Positions 20,735 through 32,533 of a stretch of 64,000 nt of DNA are shown here, one piece after another. The stretch is from Magnaporthiopsis rhizophila (taxonomy: Eukaryota > Ascomycota > Sordariomycetes > Magnaporthales > Magnaporthaceae). The notes under the pieces were generated by a model. It ran no database searches. It was given only the letters and a program-made list of their open reading frames with translations, and was not told the DNA's origin. Location of the stretch: NCBI GenBank assembly GCA_003049465.1, contig PYSS01000009.1:248001-312000 (forward strand). The letters run 5' to 3'. Position numbers and translations under genes: made by a program. Position 1 is the first letter of the stretch. Each line of letters starts with the position of its first letter.

Positions 20735-23700
20735 ATGTTGCGGAATCCCGTTTTCGTCATCTTATGGGGCTTCCTGGCGATGCAGGTGATGGCTTCGCGC
20801 CTCCCTTTCATCCCCTATCCCCCCACGATTCTCGCTCGACAGTCTGAAACCTCCCTATCACGACGCGCCTCCACCGCTGATCTTAAGGCTGCTCGGGAAA
20901 TCGTCAAGAATGCGATCGCTAGAATGGCCGTTCTCAACAAAGCCCGCTTGGATAAGCCGTTTCGCAACCGTTACAAGCAGTCCAGTGCATCCAGAACAGG
21001 CAAACGAACCGACGCTGTTGATGCGCCGCTTCCCCTTTTGAACATTACTGAGGAGATAGCCAGCGCGGCCGCGCTGATAGCCGAAGCTGAAGCTCTATCC
21101 AGCAATGGCACTGGTCTGCTGAACTTGACTGCGTCTCTTAATCGACGAGCGTCCCCCTTTTGGATGGAAGGGCTCGCGCGGAAGGGGACGGTTCCTTGGG
21201 GGAACGATCCCAATTACAAGGTGAGTATACATAGCTCCTCTGGCCCGCAAAATTGGGAGCTTCCGGGATGAAGGTGGGCGAAATTTGGAGCTTCTTCTAA
21301 CATAATGTATCAAGGTCTTTCGCAATGTTGTCACGCATTACCAGGCCGATCCCACAGGACAAAGGGTGAGTCCCGTGAAGTGCGCCTGATTAGTATACTC
21401 CTGCCATCGCCAGGCCTTGGGCTAACTTGCTTCCCAGGACTCCACGGCTGCCATTCAAAAGGCGATCGACGATGGCAAGCGGTGCGGCGAAAAGTGCAAT
21501 GGATCCACCACAAAAAACGCCATCGTGTATCTCCCACCAGGCAGATATCTCGTCTCCAGCACGCTCAAACTTAACTTTGGTACCCAGTTGATCGGGGATG
21601 CCAATGACTGGCCACGCATCGTCGCTTCTTCTAGCTTCGTCGGTCTGGGTGTCTTGTCCACTGACATTTACGTCGAGAACGGTGGCAACGGCCCTGACGG
21701 TAATCCTTTGCAATGGTACATCAACACCGCCCGGTTTTACAGCCAGATCCGCAACCTCAGGGTTGACATCACCGCGACCGATCCTGGGGCGTATGTCTGC
21801 GCCGTCCACTACCAGGTCGCGCAGGCAACCACCATCGAGAACGTGGAGCTGATCGCCAAGACTGGAACGGTTAGTGCTATAGATCTGATCCCGTCGACAT
21901 TGCTCGGCCATGCTTACTACGCGCATATGAGAATGAAACTAACTAGCAATTTTTCTCACAGACCCAGCAAGGGATGTTCGCGGAAAACGGCAGTGGTGGA
22001 GTGATGTCAGATATAACATTTACAGGAGGAAACTTTGGCTTTTGTAAGCCCCCCATCCTCGGCTTCTCGTCCCCGAACCACACGTCCAGCGCTGATACCT
22101 TCACACACAATCAGATGGCGGCAGCCAGCAGTTCAGCGCTTCTCGAATGACCTTCAACGGCTGCAAGATAGCCGCGCAAATCATCTGGGACTGGGGCTGG
22201 GTCTGGAAGGGCGTTTCTGTCAACGATGTCGAGGTCGGCTTCCGGCTGATTTCCGATGACGGAAGTGGTGCGATCGGATCTGTTTCATTTGTGGACTCGA
22301 GCTTCACCAACATCAAGATGGCTGCCATATACACAGCCACGCCCACCGACAAACCTGGATCGGGTGTAACGGGGTTGATTCTCGACAATGTCTACCTCGA
22401 AGCTTCGATCCTTAACCCGGTGGGTAAGAGGATTTTGGGTCGCGGCTACTACAAAACCTTCATCATCGGGCCGACTTACACCAACAACAAACGGACGTTT
22501 CTCAACGGCCAGCCCATGGATTACACCAGAGAGAAGAGTCTCCTCGCAGCGTCGTGGGGATCGCTTCGGGGCTTGCAGGTTGCGCCCTACTTTGACCGGC
22601 CGAGAAACCAGTACTTGGACAAGTCCTCGGCTGATTTCGTTCATCTGAAAGATGGCGGGGCAAAGGGAGACGGCTCCACGGACGACACGAAAGCAGTACA
22701 AGACTTTTTCAACCAGTACGGAGACGGTAGCAAAATCATCTTTGTCGACGCTGGCACCTACATCCTGACCGACACAGTCACCATCCCGAAGGACGCAAAG
22801 CTTGTGGGTGAAACTTGGTCCCAGTTTGCGGCAAGCGGAAGCAGGTTCGCAGACCCAAACAGCCCTCGAGTCATGCTCAAAGTCGGGAACGATGGAGATG
22901 TCGGCACCGTGGAAATGCAGGACCTCATCCTCACGACCAAGGGGGGCACCGCAGGTGCCGTGCTGATGGAGTGGAATGTCAAGGCGAGGAGCGCCGGGGC
23001 TGCTGCTCTGTGGGACGTGCATGCGAGAGTCGGCGGCGCCACAGGAACTGATCTCACGCCAGCAGAATGTCCTCCCATCACAAGTGGCACCAACCCCTCG
23101 CGGTGTCAAGCTGCCAGCATGCTGCTTCACATCACCAAAAAGGCCTCTGGTTATTTCGATAACATGTGGCTTTGGGTGGCAGATCATATCATCGACGACC
23201 CCCTCCTCGACGACCCAATGAACAACATGGAGCAGATCTCTGTGTACAGCGCCCGAGGTGTCCTGATCGAAAGCCAGACAGCAACCTGGCTTTATGGCAC
23301 CTCATCTGAGCACAATGTGTTTTACCAGTACAACTTCCACCAAGCCCGCAACATCTACACGACCATGATCCAGACAGAATCTCCCTACTACCAACCGACT
23401 CCAAAACCACCTGCACCTTTCGAGAGCGCTGTCGGCAGTTTCGTTGGGGATCCAAACTACGGCTGCCGAGGGGGCGATTTCGACGGGTGCGACGAGTCCT
23501 GGGCTGTTATCATGACTGGCTCACAGGAAGTCCACATTGGAGCAGCGGGCACCTACTCCTGGTTCAGCACATACTCCCAGGATTGCATCGATTCCCAGAG
23601 CTGCCAAAAAGCTTTGTGGCTCATTGACAATAACTATGACAACAATCGCATCGACCACATCATCGGCATCGGGGCCAAGAACATCATGGTCTCTGGAGGG

Positions 23701-25626
23701 AAGGCCATCACGGCATCAGACAATCTTTCCGTCAGCAAACATCCGTCCTGGTCACAGATTTCGGTGTTTGAGGTTGACTCCAAAGGTCAAGCGCCTGATG
23801 AAAACCAATGCCTGCCCAGCGACGAGATGTTCAGCAAGGAGACAATGCCTTCCGGTAGCTTCATGCCATGGCATCTGATGAGCCCTGAAAATGCGGCGGC
23901 TAGCACAAAATACTACGTCACTATAGGTAATCATGTTCCCTCGGAGGACTAGACCTCCATCATCTTGGCACGGCGCGGGATTTTGACGGGGGTTTTACTA
24001 ACGAGAACGAACGCTTAAACAGTTAACCTCACGCCTTACCGATTTGTCAAGGACCGGCAGCACTCGTACCAGTTCGATGTGTTCGACTTCGGAGACGTCC
24101 CGTCCGGAAAGTCGAGGCAGAACACCCTTGTGTACACCACAGACGTCAAGGCCAATCCGGTGGATGACAATGGTGAAGCATATTACAGCATCCAAGGGAC
24201 TGACAAGAAGTTCACCATCCGAGGCACAACACACATTCCGGACAACTACCCGAAACGGGCGGTCATCGACCTCACAGGCATGGGCCAACCTCAAAGGGAG
24301 TATGGCTTCCCGGAACAGGAGGTCCCCGTGACGCTTGTCATCACCGGCAGCGAGGAATACGGCTACATAACCTCAGTCGTCTTCGGCCCAGATAATTGGA
24401 TGCATCAACTTTACGATGTCATCAAAGATCGGGAGCTGCGCCACCTGGTCATGCCAGGTTCACACGACGCTGGCATGAGCACCATCAGCCATGCATGGGA
24501 CGGCGCGGGAACACCGGGAAACAGCCAGAATCAGGGACTTAATATCTACGACCAGCTGCGCGTTGGCTCCCGATGGTTCGACATGAGGCTCGTGAGCGTG
24601 AAGGGCGGGGGTTTTTGGGCGGCACACGTGAACGACGAGGTTGCCAACGTTCCCGTGGGAGCCACGGGCGAATCACTCGATGGTATCATCGCCGGCATCA
24701 ACAGATTTACCTCTGAAAGCCCCGGTGAAATCATCATTTGGTGGGTCAAGTACATGGTCGACCTAAACCTCAACGTCCCAGCCGGCACTGGGCGACGCTG
24801 GAGCGAGCAAAAGGCGAACGAGTTCTACACTGCGCTGGAGAAGATCAACAACAGATGCCCGGATCTGGGCAACAACGTCAAGTTCGACAGGCTCAAGGCC
24901 CAGACGCTTCTGGACAAGAACAATGGAGCCGGCTGTGTCCTCATCATGACTGATGGCAGGTTAGACCAGGGCATCACCCCTGACAGGCCTTCCTCCGGGA
25001 TTTACCGCGGGCGTCAGTACATGGACCGTGACGACTACTGGGCAGAGAAGGCCAACGAGGTGGACAACTCAGCCGCGCAGGTTTCCCACATGGAGAAGAT
25101 TACGCGCAACGGCGACAACGGCGACTCCTTCTACATCATGCAGTGGCAGCCGACCCCAGACATCTATTCGAGCACCTTCCTCTACGGACTTCAGAGAATC
25201 GCCCTCATGCCGACAAACCCTGCATTGTACTGGAGGGCTTTCAACTCGATGAAGCCCGACATCTGGCCCACCGTCATCATGCAAGATTACATAGGCCTCC
25301 TTCACTTGAATGAGATCGGCTTCCCGGACCAGCTCGGTGCCGAGATCCGCGTGCTCTGCATAGGCCTCAATCTCTACATGGTCAGCCAGAACTGCAAGGT
25401 CAGCAAAACGAAACACCCCCTGCTTCAGAAGGGTTCGGTGATGTCTGTTTTCGGAGAGCCCGACCAGTCTAAAGACGTCATCTACGCCAACGGAACGGTC
25501 GTCAACCAGGTTCCAGCAGGCTTCCACCTCGGGAGAGCTCCGGTGCTGAAGGCTGGGACGAACTTTGGCAACGGCACAATTCTAGCCGTTGACACTCTAA
25601 ACCCGGACTTTGGGGCCGAGCTGTGA
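20735..25626 (+). CDS. Secreted GH55-type glucanase fused to PI-PLC X-like phosphodiesterase
   Basis: Six exons: join(20735..21220,21315..21365,21438..21869,21962..22043,22115..23926,24023..25626), 1488 residues. Signal peptide at 1-21, then a Ser/Arg-rich propeptide with dibasic sites. Residues about 155-955 form a GH55-like pair of right-handed beta-helices: the first begins with STAAIQKAIDDG, the second with GGAKGDGSTDDTKAVQDFF; both are Pectate_lyase_3-type starts. GH55 enzymes are exo- or endo-beta-1,3-glucanases. Exon 6 adds a beta-sandwich-like segment (NLTPYRF...) and a PI-PLC X domain: MPGSHDAGM (His about 1102), SRWFDMR, and FWAAHVND (His about 1156), so both catalytic His are present. 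The last splice (GTAATC donor, AAACAG acceptor) keeps the frame. If unspliced, the GH55 part would stop at 23952, only about 70 bp before the PLC exon, too little for a separate promoter. Two merged genes remain possible. Confidence 0.85.
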
Positions 25627-26639
25627 AATGGGGGGGAGTGTGGGAGTCGAGGTGTCAAAATAATCATGTTCGACGAAGAAACACTGGAAAAGTGCTCATG
25701 TAATGTCTAGATGTTTGAAATTTGATGCGATAATATTAGCTGTCAAATGATATGCTAGATTGCCGGAAAGCAGGGGAAAAGGATTGCGGCTTGAGATCGA
25801 CCTGACAGTCACGACCATAGACCATAACGCGCGCTTGTTCCCCGACGTCATAATCCTTCTGGTATGTCGTGCTGCACGGAGATGGTGTCAGTGCCCACCG
25901 CGGCGCCCAAATGTTTGGAAAAATCCCTAAATACGCTCGGGCGTTGAATGGAAGAAGGCCCTGCTTCAGACTGATAGAGCCACATGTGGTGTTGGGCTGA
26001 AGACCTGCAGCCAGCTTGGGGGGGTGGAGATAGACACGAGAACGATGCTTATAGGTCCGCAAAACAGCGCAACACCTGCATCCCGGTCATGCTCAGAATG
26101 CGTCGACGAAACAGAGGGAACCGTCCCGACCCGTGACACCCCCGAGTTGCATAAGCGCATCAGCAGAAGGGCCATGCCACGAGGAAGCTTCCACTCAGTC
26201 GCCGGCGACGACGCTGATAAATGCAGGCTCGGGTTCGCAGGGCTAATTTGACTGGCCCGCATGGAGCCCAAGAGGCTTTGGTTGGGCATCTAGGCAGGAA
26301 AAGAGCATGGCACCGCATGGCTACTGTCGGCCTCGGGCGACGGACGCCTGCACATGCCCGTCGGCTCTGCTGCCTTGCATCACTCCCATCGGGCGAACCA
26401 AAGCGACCTCGTGTTGGACCGGTGAGCGCGGCTATGCGGCTCAAAAGCCCCATGCTGACGTATATATCCTACGAATAGCCTCCTTGCTTTCCTGAGTGTG
26501 CCCGGCCCGGATTCGAATCTCCCGGGTGTGCGTCTTTTCGTTTTCCCAATTTAGCCGTTGACTTTCGATCTGCACCAGCCACAATCGGTGTCATCTTTGT
26601 CAAGCCCTTGTCGATGCTCACGAACCATACTCGCCAGCC
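25627..26639. other. Intergenic
   Basis: No gene supported. A TATA-like TATATAT lies near 26460, about 180 bp before the next ATG. A tRNA T-arm-like segment near 26510-26530 was examined and rejected. Confidence 0.55.
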
Positions 26640-29600
26640 ATGGCCCCTCAGAGGCACCAAAACATGCCGGGAGCGAACCGCTCGCTGAAGCAGAATATCT
26701 GGCGCGACTTCATGGGATGGGTCGACAAGAACAAGTGCGAAGGCACATGTCTCGATAGCCAGAGCCAGACCCACTACTTCATCCCACAGGGCCTCCTCGA
26801 GTCTTATTGGACCGACGGACGGGTTGAGCAATGCCTGGAGCTGCTCCATATTAGACTTTCCGTGCACCTCGTCAAAGACGAGCTCCTGCACATACTGTCG
26901 ACTCTGCTGCACATGTCTGACAAGGAATGCTCCGAGGTCATGCAGATTGTCGGCTTGTTCCAGGAAAAGAGAGTGAATGATGGCCGACTGCCCCTTTCCA
27001 GACCCGCCTCCAGGGACTGCTTCCGGGACGCCCAGACTGCTGACAGGTTCTACGATGCTCAATTCCTATTCACGCCCGCATCGCTTGAACGGGATCCATG
27101 GGATGATACCTTGGAGCCAGCCGAAGTCCTGCCGCTCAAGCTGTTGGCTGTGTTGCAGGAGGGAGATGGCCGATCAACACCACGCATTACAAAATGCCAA
27201 ACATACAACGGTTCGAGCTTATCTGTACGTGTCAATAACCTTCATAGCATTGAGAGGCCTATGAGTCGTCCATTTTCGCACTGAGCATGTCTGTTCTAAC
27301 CGAGATGTGTCCTCGAGAATAGGATAAGCTCCTGGTCATCAAAGAATTCTCGCCCTCGGAAGTCAAGTCCACATATCAAGCAGAAATCAAGGCGTACGAG
27401 GCCGTCCAGGAGCTGGAGGATTCGGACGGAGACAGCCCCGGACGGTACTTTCTTGACTGCAAACGAGCCTTTAGGCAGGGTGGCCGTGCGGCAATCATCC
27501 GGGAGTACGCCGAAGGGCGGAGCCTCCAGGAGTGGCTCGGCCAGAATCGCATCCCTTACACCCCAGAGGGGATCCGGCAGCTATGGTCCGGTCTCGTCGG
27601 CCTGTTCCAGGCCCTGGATCGCCTCCACAACACCGGGCTTCGCGGCAACAACCACTTTGCTTCACCTGCCACCTACATCCACCACGACATCACACCGGCC
27701 AACATTTTCGTCGTCCTACACCCAAACGACGACTCGTCCAGCAGCAGCCGATACGGCACGCAAAGGATGTCGTTCAAACTGGGCGATCTGGGCCTGAGCC
27801 GCGAGCTCCAGAGGATGGGCGACACGGAGGGACCCCAGCTCTACTCCCCAAGAAACTACGTCGCTCCCGAGCTGTTCGTCAAGCACGGGAGCAAAACTCA
27901 CATCCGCGGAACAGCCACCAAAAGCTCAGACCTTTGGTCGCTGTCGTGCCTCATGCTCGAGGTGGCGGTGTGGCTGGTCGGGGGCAGCCAAGCGGCCACG
28001 GACTTTTTCCAGGCCCGGCTGGGCGAGAACACCAACGCCGAGCACCGTTCGCCAAGTCTCCCGTCTGTCGCCGGGTACGAGGCCTGCTTCCACGATGGCA
28101 CGCACCCGCTCGCGGCGGTCAAGGATGTCCGGTCGCTGAGCGACAGGAACCGACGCGTCTTTGACGGCATCACGGGTAAGATTGTCGATTTCGTCCTCGC
28201 GCACGGCCTGAGCAGCGATCAGAGACTCAGAGATGATGCTGCTTCGACGGCGCGGTGCCTGCAGGAGATCATCGACGACCCCAACAACCTCGCCCTGCCT
28301 CCATCCCCCGCGTTGCCGCCAAGCCCTGCCGCGTCAGATCTCCTGCTCGACGCCGCCGCCACCCCGGACTGGAGCTCTGGCGGGAAGTACTATGAGCACT
28401 GCCCTGGGGGGCCGTTTGGGGCGATATATATAGACAACACAGCGTACGCTCAGCCGGCAGTCACGTCGCCCCAGCTGCCGCCGCCACTGCGGCGTCCGTC
28501 GACAACAAAGACGCAAAATCGACCATTCTCGCCACCAATATCACCGCAAGCACCGTCCTCGTCCCGACATGGGTCGCTGAGCCAGTGGTCATCACCTCAG
28601 CGCCGCTCGTTCCCGCCCGTTCGGAAGCCTCCCAGGCACGACAAGGTCACTGTCGACTACGTGATCAACTACCGAAATTCGTGGAAGTGGATGACGGAGG
28701 CGGATCCTTTTAACGCCATGCATCCCTTCCTCGCCGACGTCAAAGAAGTTCTCGACGGGCGTGACCAGGTATGTCCTAGCACAATCCTTTCTGCCCTGTA
28801 GGAAAACAAACGGAAAGAGGAATGGGAGAAAGATACGAAATAGGGTGCCTTATGCTAGAGGGGAAAAATCCGCATCTAACACACCAAAAGATCTTCCTCA
28901 TCGACGACTACAGCACCATGATCCCCCACGCAGCCCAGCTCAAGCGCACCCTCGAAGCCATCGTCAAAGTCGTCAAGTCGGTCGACAAGGACGGCATGGA
29001 GCTCCGCTTCGCCTCGGCGCCAATGACGCGACACACGGTCCGCAACGCCGCCGACCTGGCGGGTCTGCTGCACAGCGCGCGCGCCGGCGGCGCCGCGTCC
29101 TCCTCCTCCCCATCCTCCTCCTCCCCATCATCAATGGCCGCCGCCATGCGCGCCATCCTGAACAGCGTGCTCGAAAAAAACACCACGGCACCCACCAGAT
29201 ACCACCACCACCACAGCCACCACCATCACTACTTCCCCTGGTCCTCGGTGGCAGCAGCAGCGGCGGCTCGGCCGACAGGGACGAACGTCTACGTCATGAC
29301 GTCGGGCGTCTGGAGCCAGCCCGACAGGCGCGAGTACGACATCACGCTGGGCGTCGCCCGCGTCATCCGGGACTTCATCCGCAGCCAGCGGGGTAGCGGG
29401 CGGCTCGACACGCACACGGTGATCCAGATGGTGTCGTTCGGCCACGACCCCGTCGGGCTGGAGCGCCTGCAGTGCCTGGACGATGATCTGTGGAGCAGGC
29501 CCGAGATGGAACACGACGATGATGACGGCGGCGAGAAGGGCGGCGGTACGCACCACTACTGGGACATTGTCGACACAAAGGCGCACACCGAGTGCATGTG

Positions 29601-29721
29601 GTCCATCCTGCTCGGCGCCATGGACAAGCAGGAGGACGACAGGCCGGCGGACGCCAGCGACTTTGAGGAAGGCAGGCTTCCGGGCACGGCTACGACTTGT
29701 CGGTCGTCGCCACCAGCATAA
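26640..29721 (+). CDS. Protein kinase fused to vWA-like domain
   Basis: Three exons, join(26640..27224,27323..28768,28891..29721), 953 residues; all junctions are phase 0. The start has a strong context (GCCATGG). Residues 1-195 are an alpha-helical fungal N-terminal region. The kinase domain (about 196-500) has LLVIKEF (Lys202), YIHHDITPANIF (Asp317, Asn322; HHD in place of HRD) and GDLGLSR (Asp350; DLG in place of DFG), so the catalytic residues are kept. A Pro/Ser-rich linker (about 520-640) follows. The third exon starts with IFLIDDYSTM and includes VYVMTSGVW, a vWA-like fold whose MIDAS motif is incomplete (DxSxM rather than DxSxS). A His-rich insert (HHHHSHHHHY) and poly-Ser runs interrupt it. 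Kinase-vWA fusions occur in uncharacterised fungal proteins; the role is unknown. Confidence 0.88.
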
Positions 29722-30262
29722 GTCAGCCGGTAATAGAACGCTGTGTCGGCTATGATCGAATTTTGTTGGAACAGCATTTGTGTGCGCGTGCGTGGCCTGC
29801 CACAGCGAGATCGGAGGAACACCCTTTGGGTGGTCGCCTCCGTGTGTATAAAGCCTAGTCCTAGGCTCTACCTTGGGCAGATAAATCCTTTCTTTCCCTC
29901 GTGCGCGATTACGGAGGGCCTATTCCCAGATCACAGAGATCGTTGTTCACCAGGAGAACACACTCCTACCAACAGATTTAGACGTTTTTTTTTTTTCTTT
30001 CTTTTTTGACTCCCTCAAGTCATCATCGGGCTTTTGCATATCCTTTCTTTTAGTAATAATACAAGTTCATAGGGTGAGTTACATGCTGTTTATTGATACC
30101 GAATACACAACCACACGCCGAGATCGATCCATGATTACCAACCAAGGACCGGATGCATATACCATAGATGGTGCTGGTTCCAATAAGTGACTGCAGGTAC
30201 AGCGCCCCGCCAAGCAGAGGCTGGCTGTTACTACGCAGCCAGGCACACTACCCAGCCTAAAG
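29722..30262. other. Convergent intergenic region
   Basis: 3' flanks of the kinase-vWA gene and of the PGM-like gene tail. T-rich run at about 29984-30006. No gene seen. Confidence 0.6.
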
Positions 30263-30514
30263 TCATCGAGGCTCCACGTGATCCCGACCTTGTCCTTCTC
30301 CTCCCCCTTCTCCTGTGACCTTCACGGGGAAGTCGATTCCATAGTCGTCATCCTCCGAGGCAGAACTGCCCGCGTGGGCACCGTCATCATTGTCCTCCCA
30401 GCAGCCGCCATCGCCTCCCTCGGGCACGGCATCCTCCTAGGCACCTCGCCTGCGTGGCAGGTTCGACCAGCGCCGCTCGTGGGGGACGGTCCTGTGTTTT
30501 TGCTTGGCGCCCTC
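30263..30514 (-). pseudogene. Conserved-looking tail cut off from the PGM-like gene
   Basis: The frame of the upstream gene continues past its TAG (30515-30517) as EGAKQKHRTVPHERRWSNLP, meets a second TAG (30437-30439), and continues with EDAVPEGGDGGCWEDNDDG and on to a TGA at 30263-30265. Low-complexity acidic text, coding-like composition and unchanged frame suggest this was part of the protein. Both stops read CC-TAG-GAG and would be CAG in a CpA to TpA change. A 99-bp in-frame intron (GTGACT...CCTAG) could also remove both stops, though its inside looks coding. Confidence 0.5.
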
Positions 30515-32533
30515 CTAGGAACGCTCGGCAGTCACAGTCCACCGTCTCTTGGAAGAGTTCTGGTCGCGCATCGGCCCGGCGGCCGGAACAGAAGGCGGCG
30601 TGGAAACTCCGCCGTCGGAAATCCAAAGACCCTTGCCAGTGCCACCAGTACGAGTCGACCGTTTGGGGAGGTGCGTCAGCTGGTCGTCGAGCTCGTCGCC
30701 GTGCTGGTGGCCTTGCCTCGCCAGCCGGGGCGGTGATTTCGTCGACGATGGTGGTGGAGATGGCTGCTTCTGATCAAACACAATGGCCTCCTCGTCGTCC
30801 AGACCGTACTCGAAGTCCGACTTGGGAGCAGGCGACCATAGTCCCACAGATAGGCCGGACGGTGTGCGACTGGACGCGGCCTGGTCGCGCAGACCTCTAC
30901 GGATGGAGGCGACAGATCCGCTGATGGAGGAGCTCCTGTTAAGACCCTCCATGTGGGTCACCGGGCTGCTGCTGCCCGACGGCGTCGAAAACGAGCTGGC
31001 GCTCCGGCCGCGCGCGACGCCGGCGCCGTGGCCACCATAGACACTCGCCATGCTTGGGGATTGGGAGACATTGGGCGTGGGCGCTGCGGAGCGCAGGTGG
31101 TCTGTGCTCGTGTTCAACACGAGGTCGTACGTTTGGTGCAGCGGGACGCTGTCGTCGGTGGCTCCAGGGCCGACGACCCCGTTGGGGACCTGGCCGGTTT
31201 TCTTCAAGACAGCCATGCTAAGGGACGATATTGGGACGTCCATGAGTGCGGGCCGGTGGGTGATGGCTCCAATCATGGCATTGCAGCCGGCGCCGTGCGA
31301 CACCAGGATCACGACCGTCTCCACATTCTCGTCCTCCTCATTCTCGGGTTGCGCGGGAATGAGGCCGTCCGGTCCTGGTTTCACATACTCGGTTGTTACA
31401 GCCGAAGCAGGGTCGTCCGCATTGGTGTACCAGTCCACAAGTGCTTGCAACCCTTTTTTGAACCTCTTGTGCATGTCAGGCCAGTCTTCGGGAAGCTCGC
31501 CGCCGTCACCCCAGTTATACGGTGGTCGCATCGAGTCCCACTGGTAATCAACAACAACACAGGCATCTTTTGCGTGGTTGACGTAACCGGCCGGGATGGT
31601 CGCGTTTTTGGGCATTGAGAAAGCAGGCACGGGAGGGTCGTAGGCCCCAACCTCGACGGCAGCAGCAGCACCAGTGGCCGCCGGAAGAGAGTCCTTCATC
31701 CCAGCCATGTTCTGGAGCGGCGGCGATGGCGCGGCGTCCTCTACAGCGCTGGCAGGTAGGCCCGATAGAAGGCTCGGCCTTGGAGAGGCCGCCGCCCAAA
31801 GTTGACTCTTGGGCGGCTGCACCGAGGCGGAAGCATCGGAATGAGACCGAGCTTGGAGGTGTGGGTAGCTCTTGTAGTCCTCGGCTTTGAGCAGCGACGC
31901 CTTTGCGCTCGCCAGCATCATAACCGAGCCGGGTGGTGGGGTGATGAGCTCGAAGTAGCTGGGAGACAGCCACTCGCCTAGAAACGCATCTATGCGCAGC
32001 ACTGTCTTCTTCCCCACGATCGACGTCCGCCGCTGCTTCGCCCGTTTGGTCGATCCATTGGTCTCGGCGGTCTCGGCGCCAGCCAGCTGGCTCACCTGTG
32101 TCGGCGACAGATTTCTCTGGGCCGGTGCGAGCAGCGATGGCCTTCCCATCAGTCCGGCACTAATGGCGATCGAGGTTTGTAGGCATCGTACGAACGGCGA
32201 GCTGTGTATGACAATGCGGTATCGTTTCGGCTTCCCAGGGCTCTGGCTCGGCTGCGACGGATTTGCGTCCTGGACTGAGCGGTCTCGGAGGATGTTGCTA
32301 ATCTGGGTGCCGACAGCCCGCGACTGGGCCCATCCTCTGTACGTCAAGGGAGGATCGTAGGGCGTTGGAGAGGAAAGGTGCCAATGTTTGTCCGCGACAT
32401 CGAGCCTGTTGCCGTGCCTAAATGGCGGGTAGATGGGAAATGTGTCAGCCTGGTCATCCTCACAAAGCGTGGGACGATGTGTCAAGAGCAGCTCAGCGCA
32501 CCTCACGATAAAGATGTAGGTGGGTGGCGCCAT
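30515..32533 (-). CDS. Histidine-phosphatase (phosphoglycerate-mutase-like) protein
   Basis: Two exons, complement(join(30515..32417,32502..32533)), 644 residues up to the first TAG. The tiny first exon gives MAPPTYIFIV; the intron (GTGCGC donor, TTTAG acceptor) restores the core motif as IVRHGNRLDVADK. Without it the frame stays open but the RHG motif is split by about 28 unrelated residues. His of RHG is the phospho-acceptor. 'IHSSPFVRCLQTS' and 'VVILVSHGAGCNAMIGA' supply the other conserved Arg and the second catalytic His. A large Ser/Pro-rich C-terminal half follows (NRSSSISGSVAS, WSPAPKSDFEYG). This branch of fungal PGM-superfamily proteins is likely a protein or small-molecule phosphatase; substrate unknown. 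See the separate entry for the tail. Confidence 0.85.
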   Translation of the reverse strand: MAPPTYIFIVRCAELLLTHRPTLCEDDQADTFPIYPPFRHGNRLDVADKHWHLSSPTPYDPPLTYRGWAQSRAVGTQISNILRDRSVQDANPSQPSQSPGKPKRYRIVIHSSPFVRCLQTSIAISAGLMGRPSLLAPAQRNLSPTQVSQLAGAETAETNGSTKRAKQRRTSIVGKKTVLRIDAFLGEWLSPSYFELITPPPGSVMMLASAKASLLKAEDYKSYPHLQARSHSDASASVQPPKSQLWAAASPRPSLLSGLPASAVEDAAPSPPLQNMAGMKDSLPAATGAAAAVEVGAYDPPVPAFSMPKNATIPAGYVNHAKDACVVVDYQWDSMRPPYNWGDGGELPEDWPDMHKRFKKGLQALVDWYTNADDPASAVTTEYVKPGPDGLIPAQPENEEDENVETVVILVSHGAGCNAMIGAITHRPALMDVPISSLSMAVLKKTGQVPNGVVGPGATDDSVPLHQTYDLVLNTSTDHLRSAAPTPNVSQSPSMASVYGGHGAGVARGRSASSFSTPSGSSSPVTHMEGLNRSSSISGSVASIRRGLRDQAASSRTPSGLSVGLWSPAPKSDFEYGLDDEEAIVFDQKQPSPPPSSTKSPPRLARQGHQHGDELDDQLTHLPKRSTRTGGTGKGLWISDGGVSTPPSVPAAGPMRDQNSSKRRWTVTAERS

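Noticed and set aside
26500..26540. Possible tRNA T-arm (GATTCGAAT-type) on the minus strand
   Set aside because: The G53-C61 pair is missing and no acceptor stem or D-arm could be built around it.
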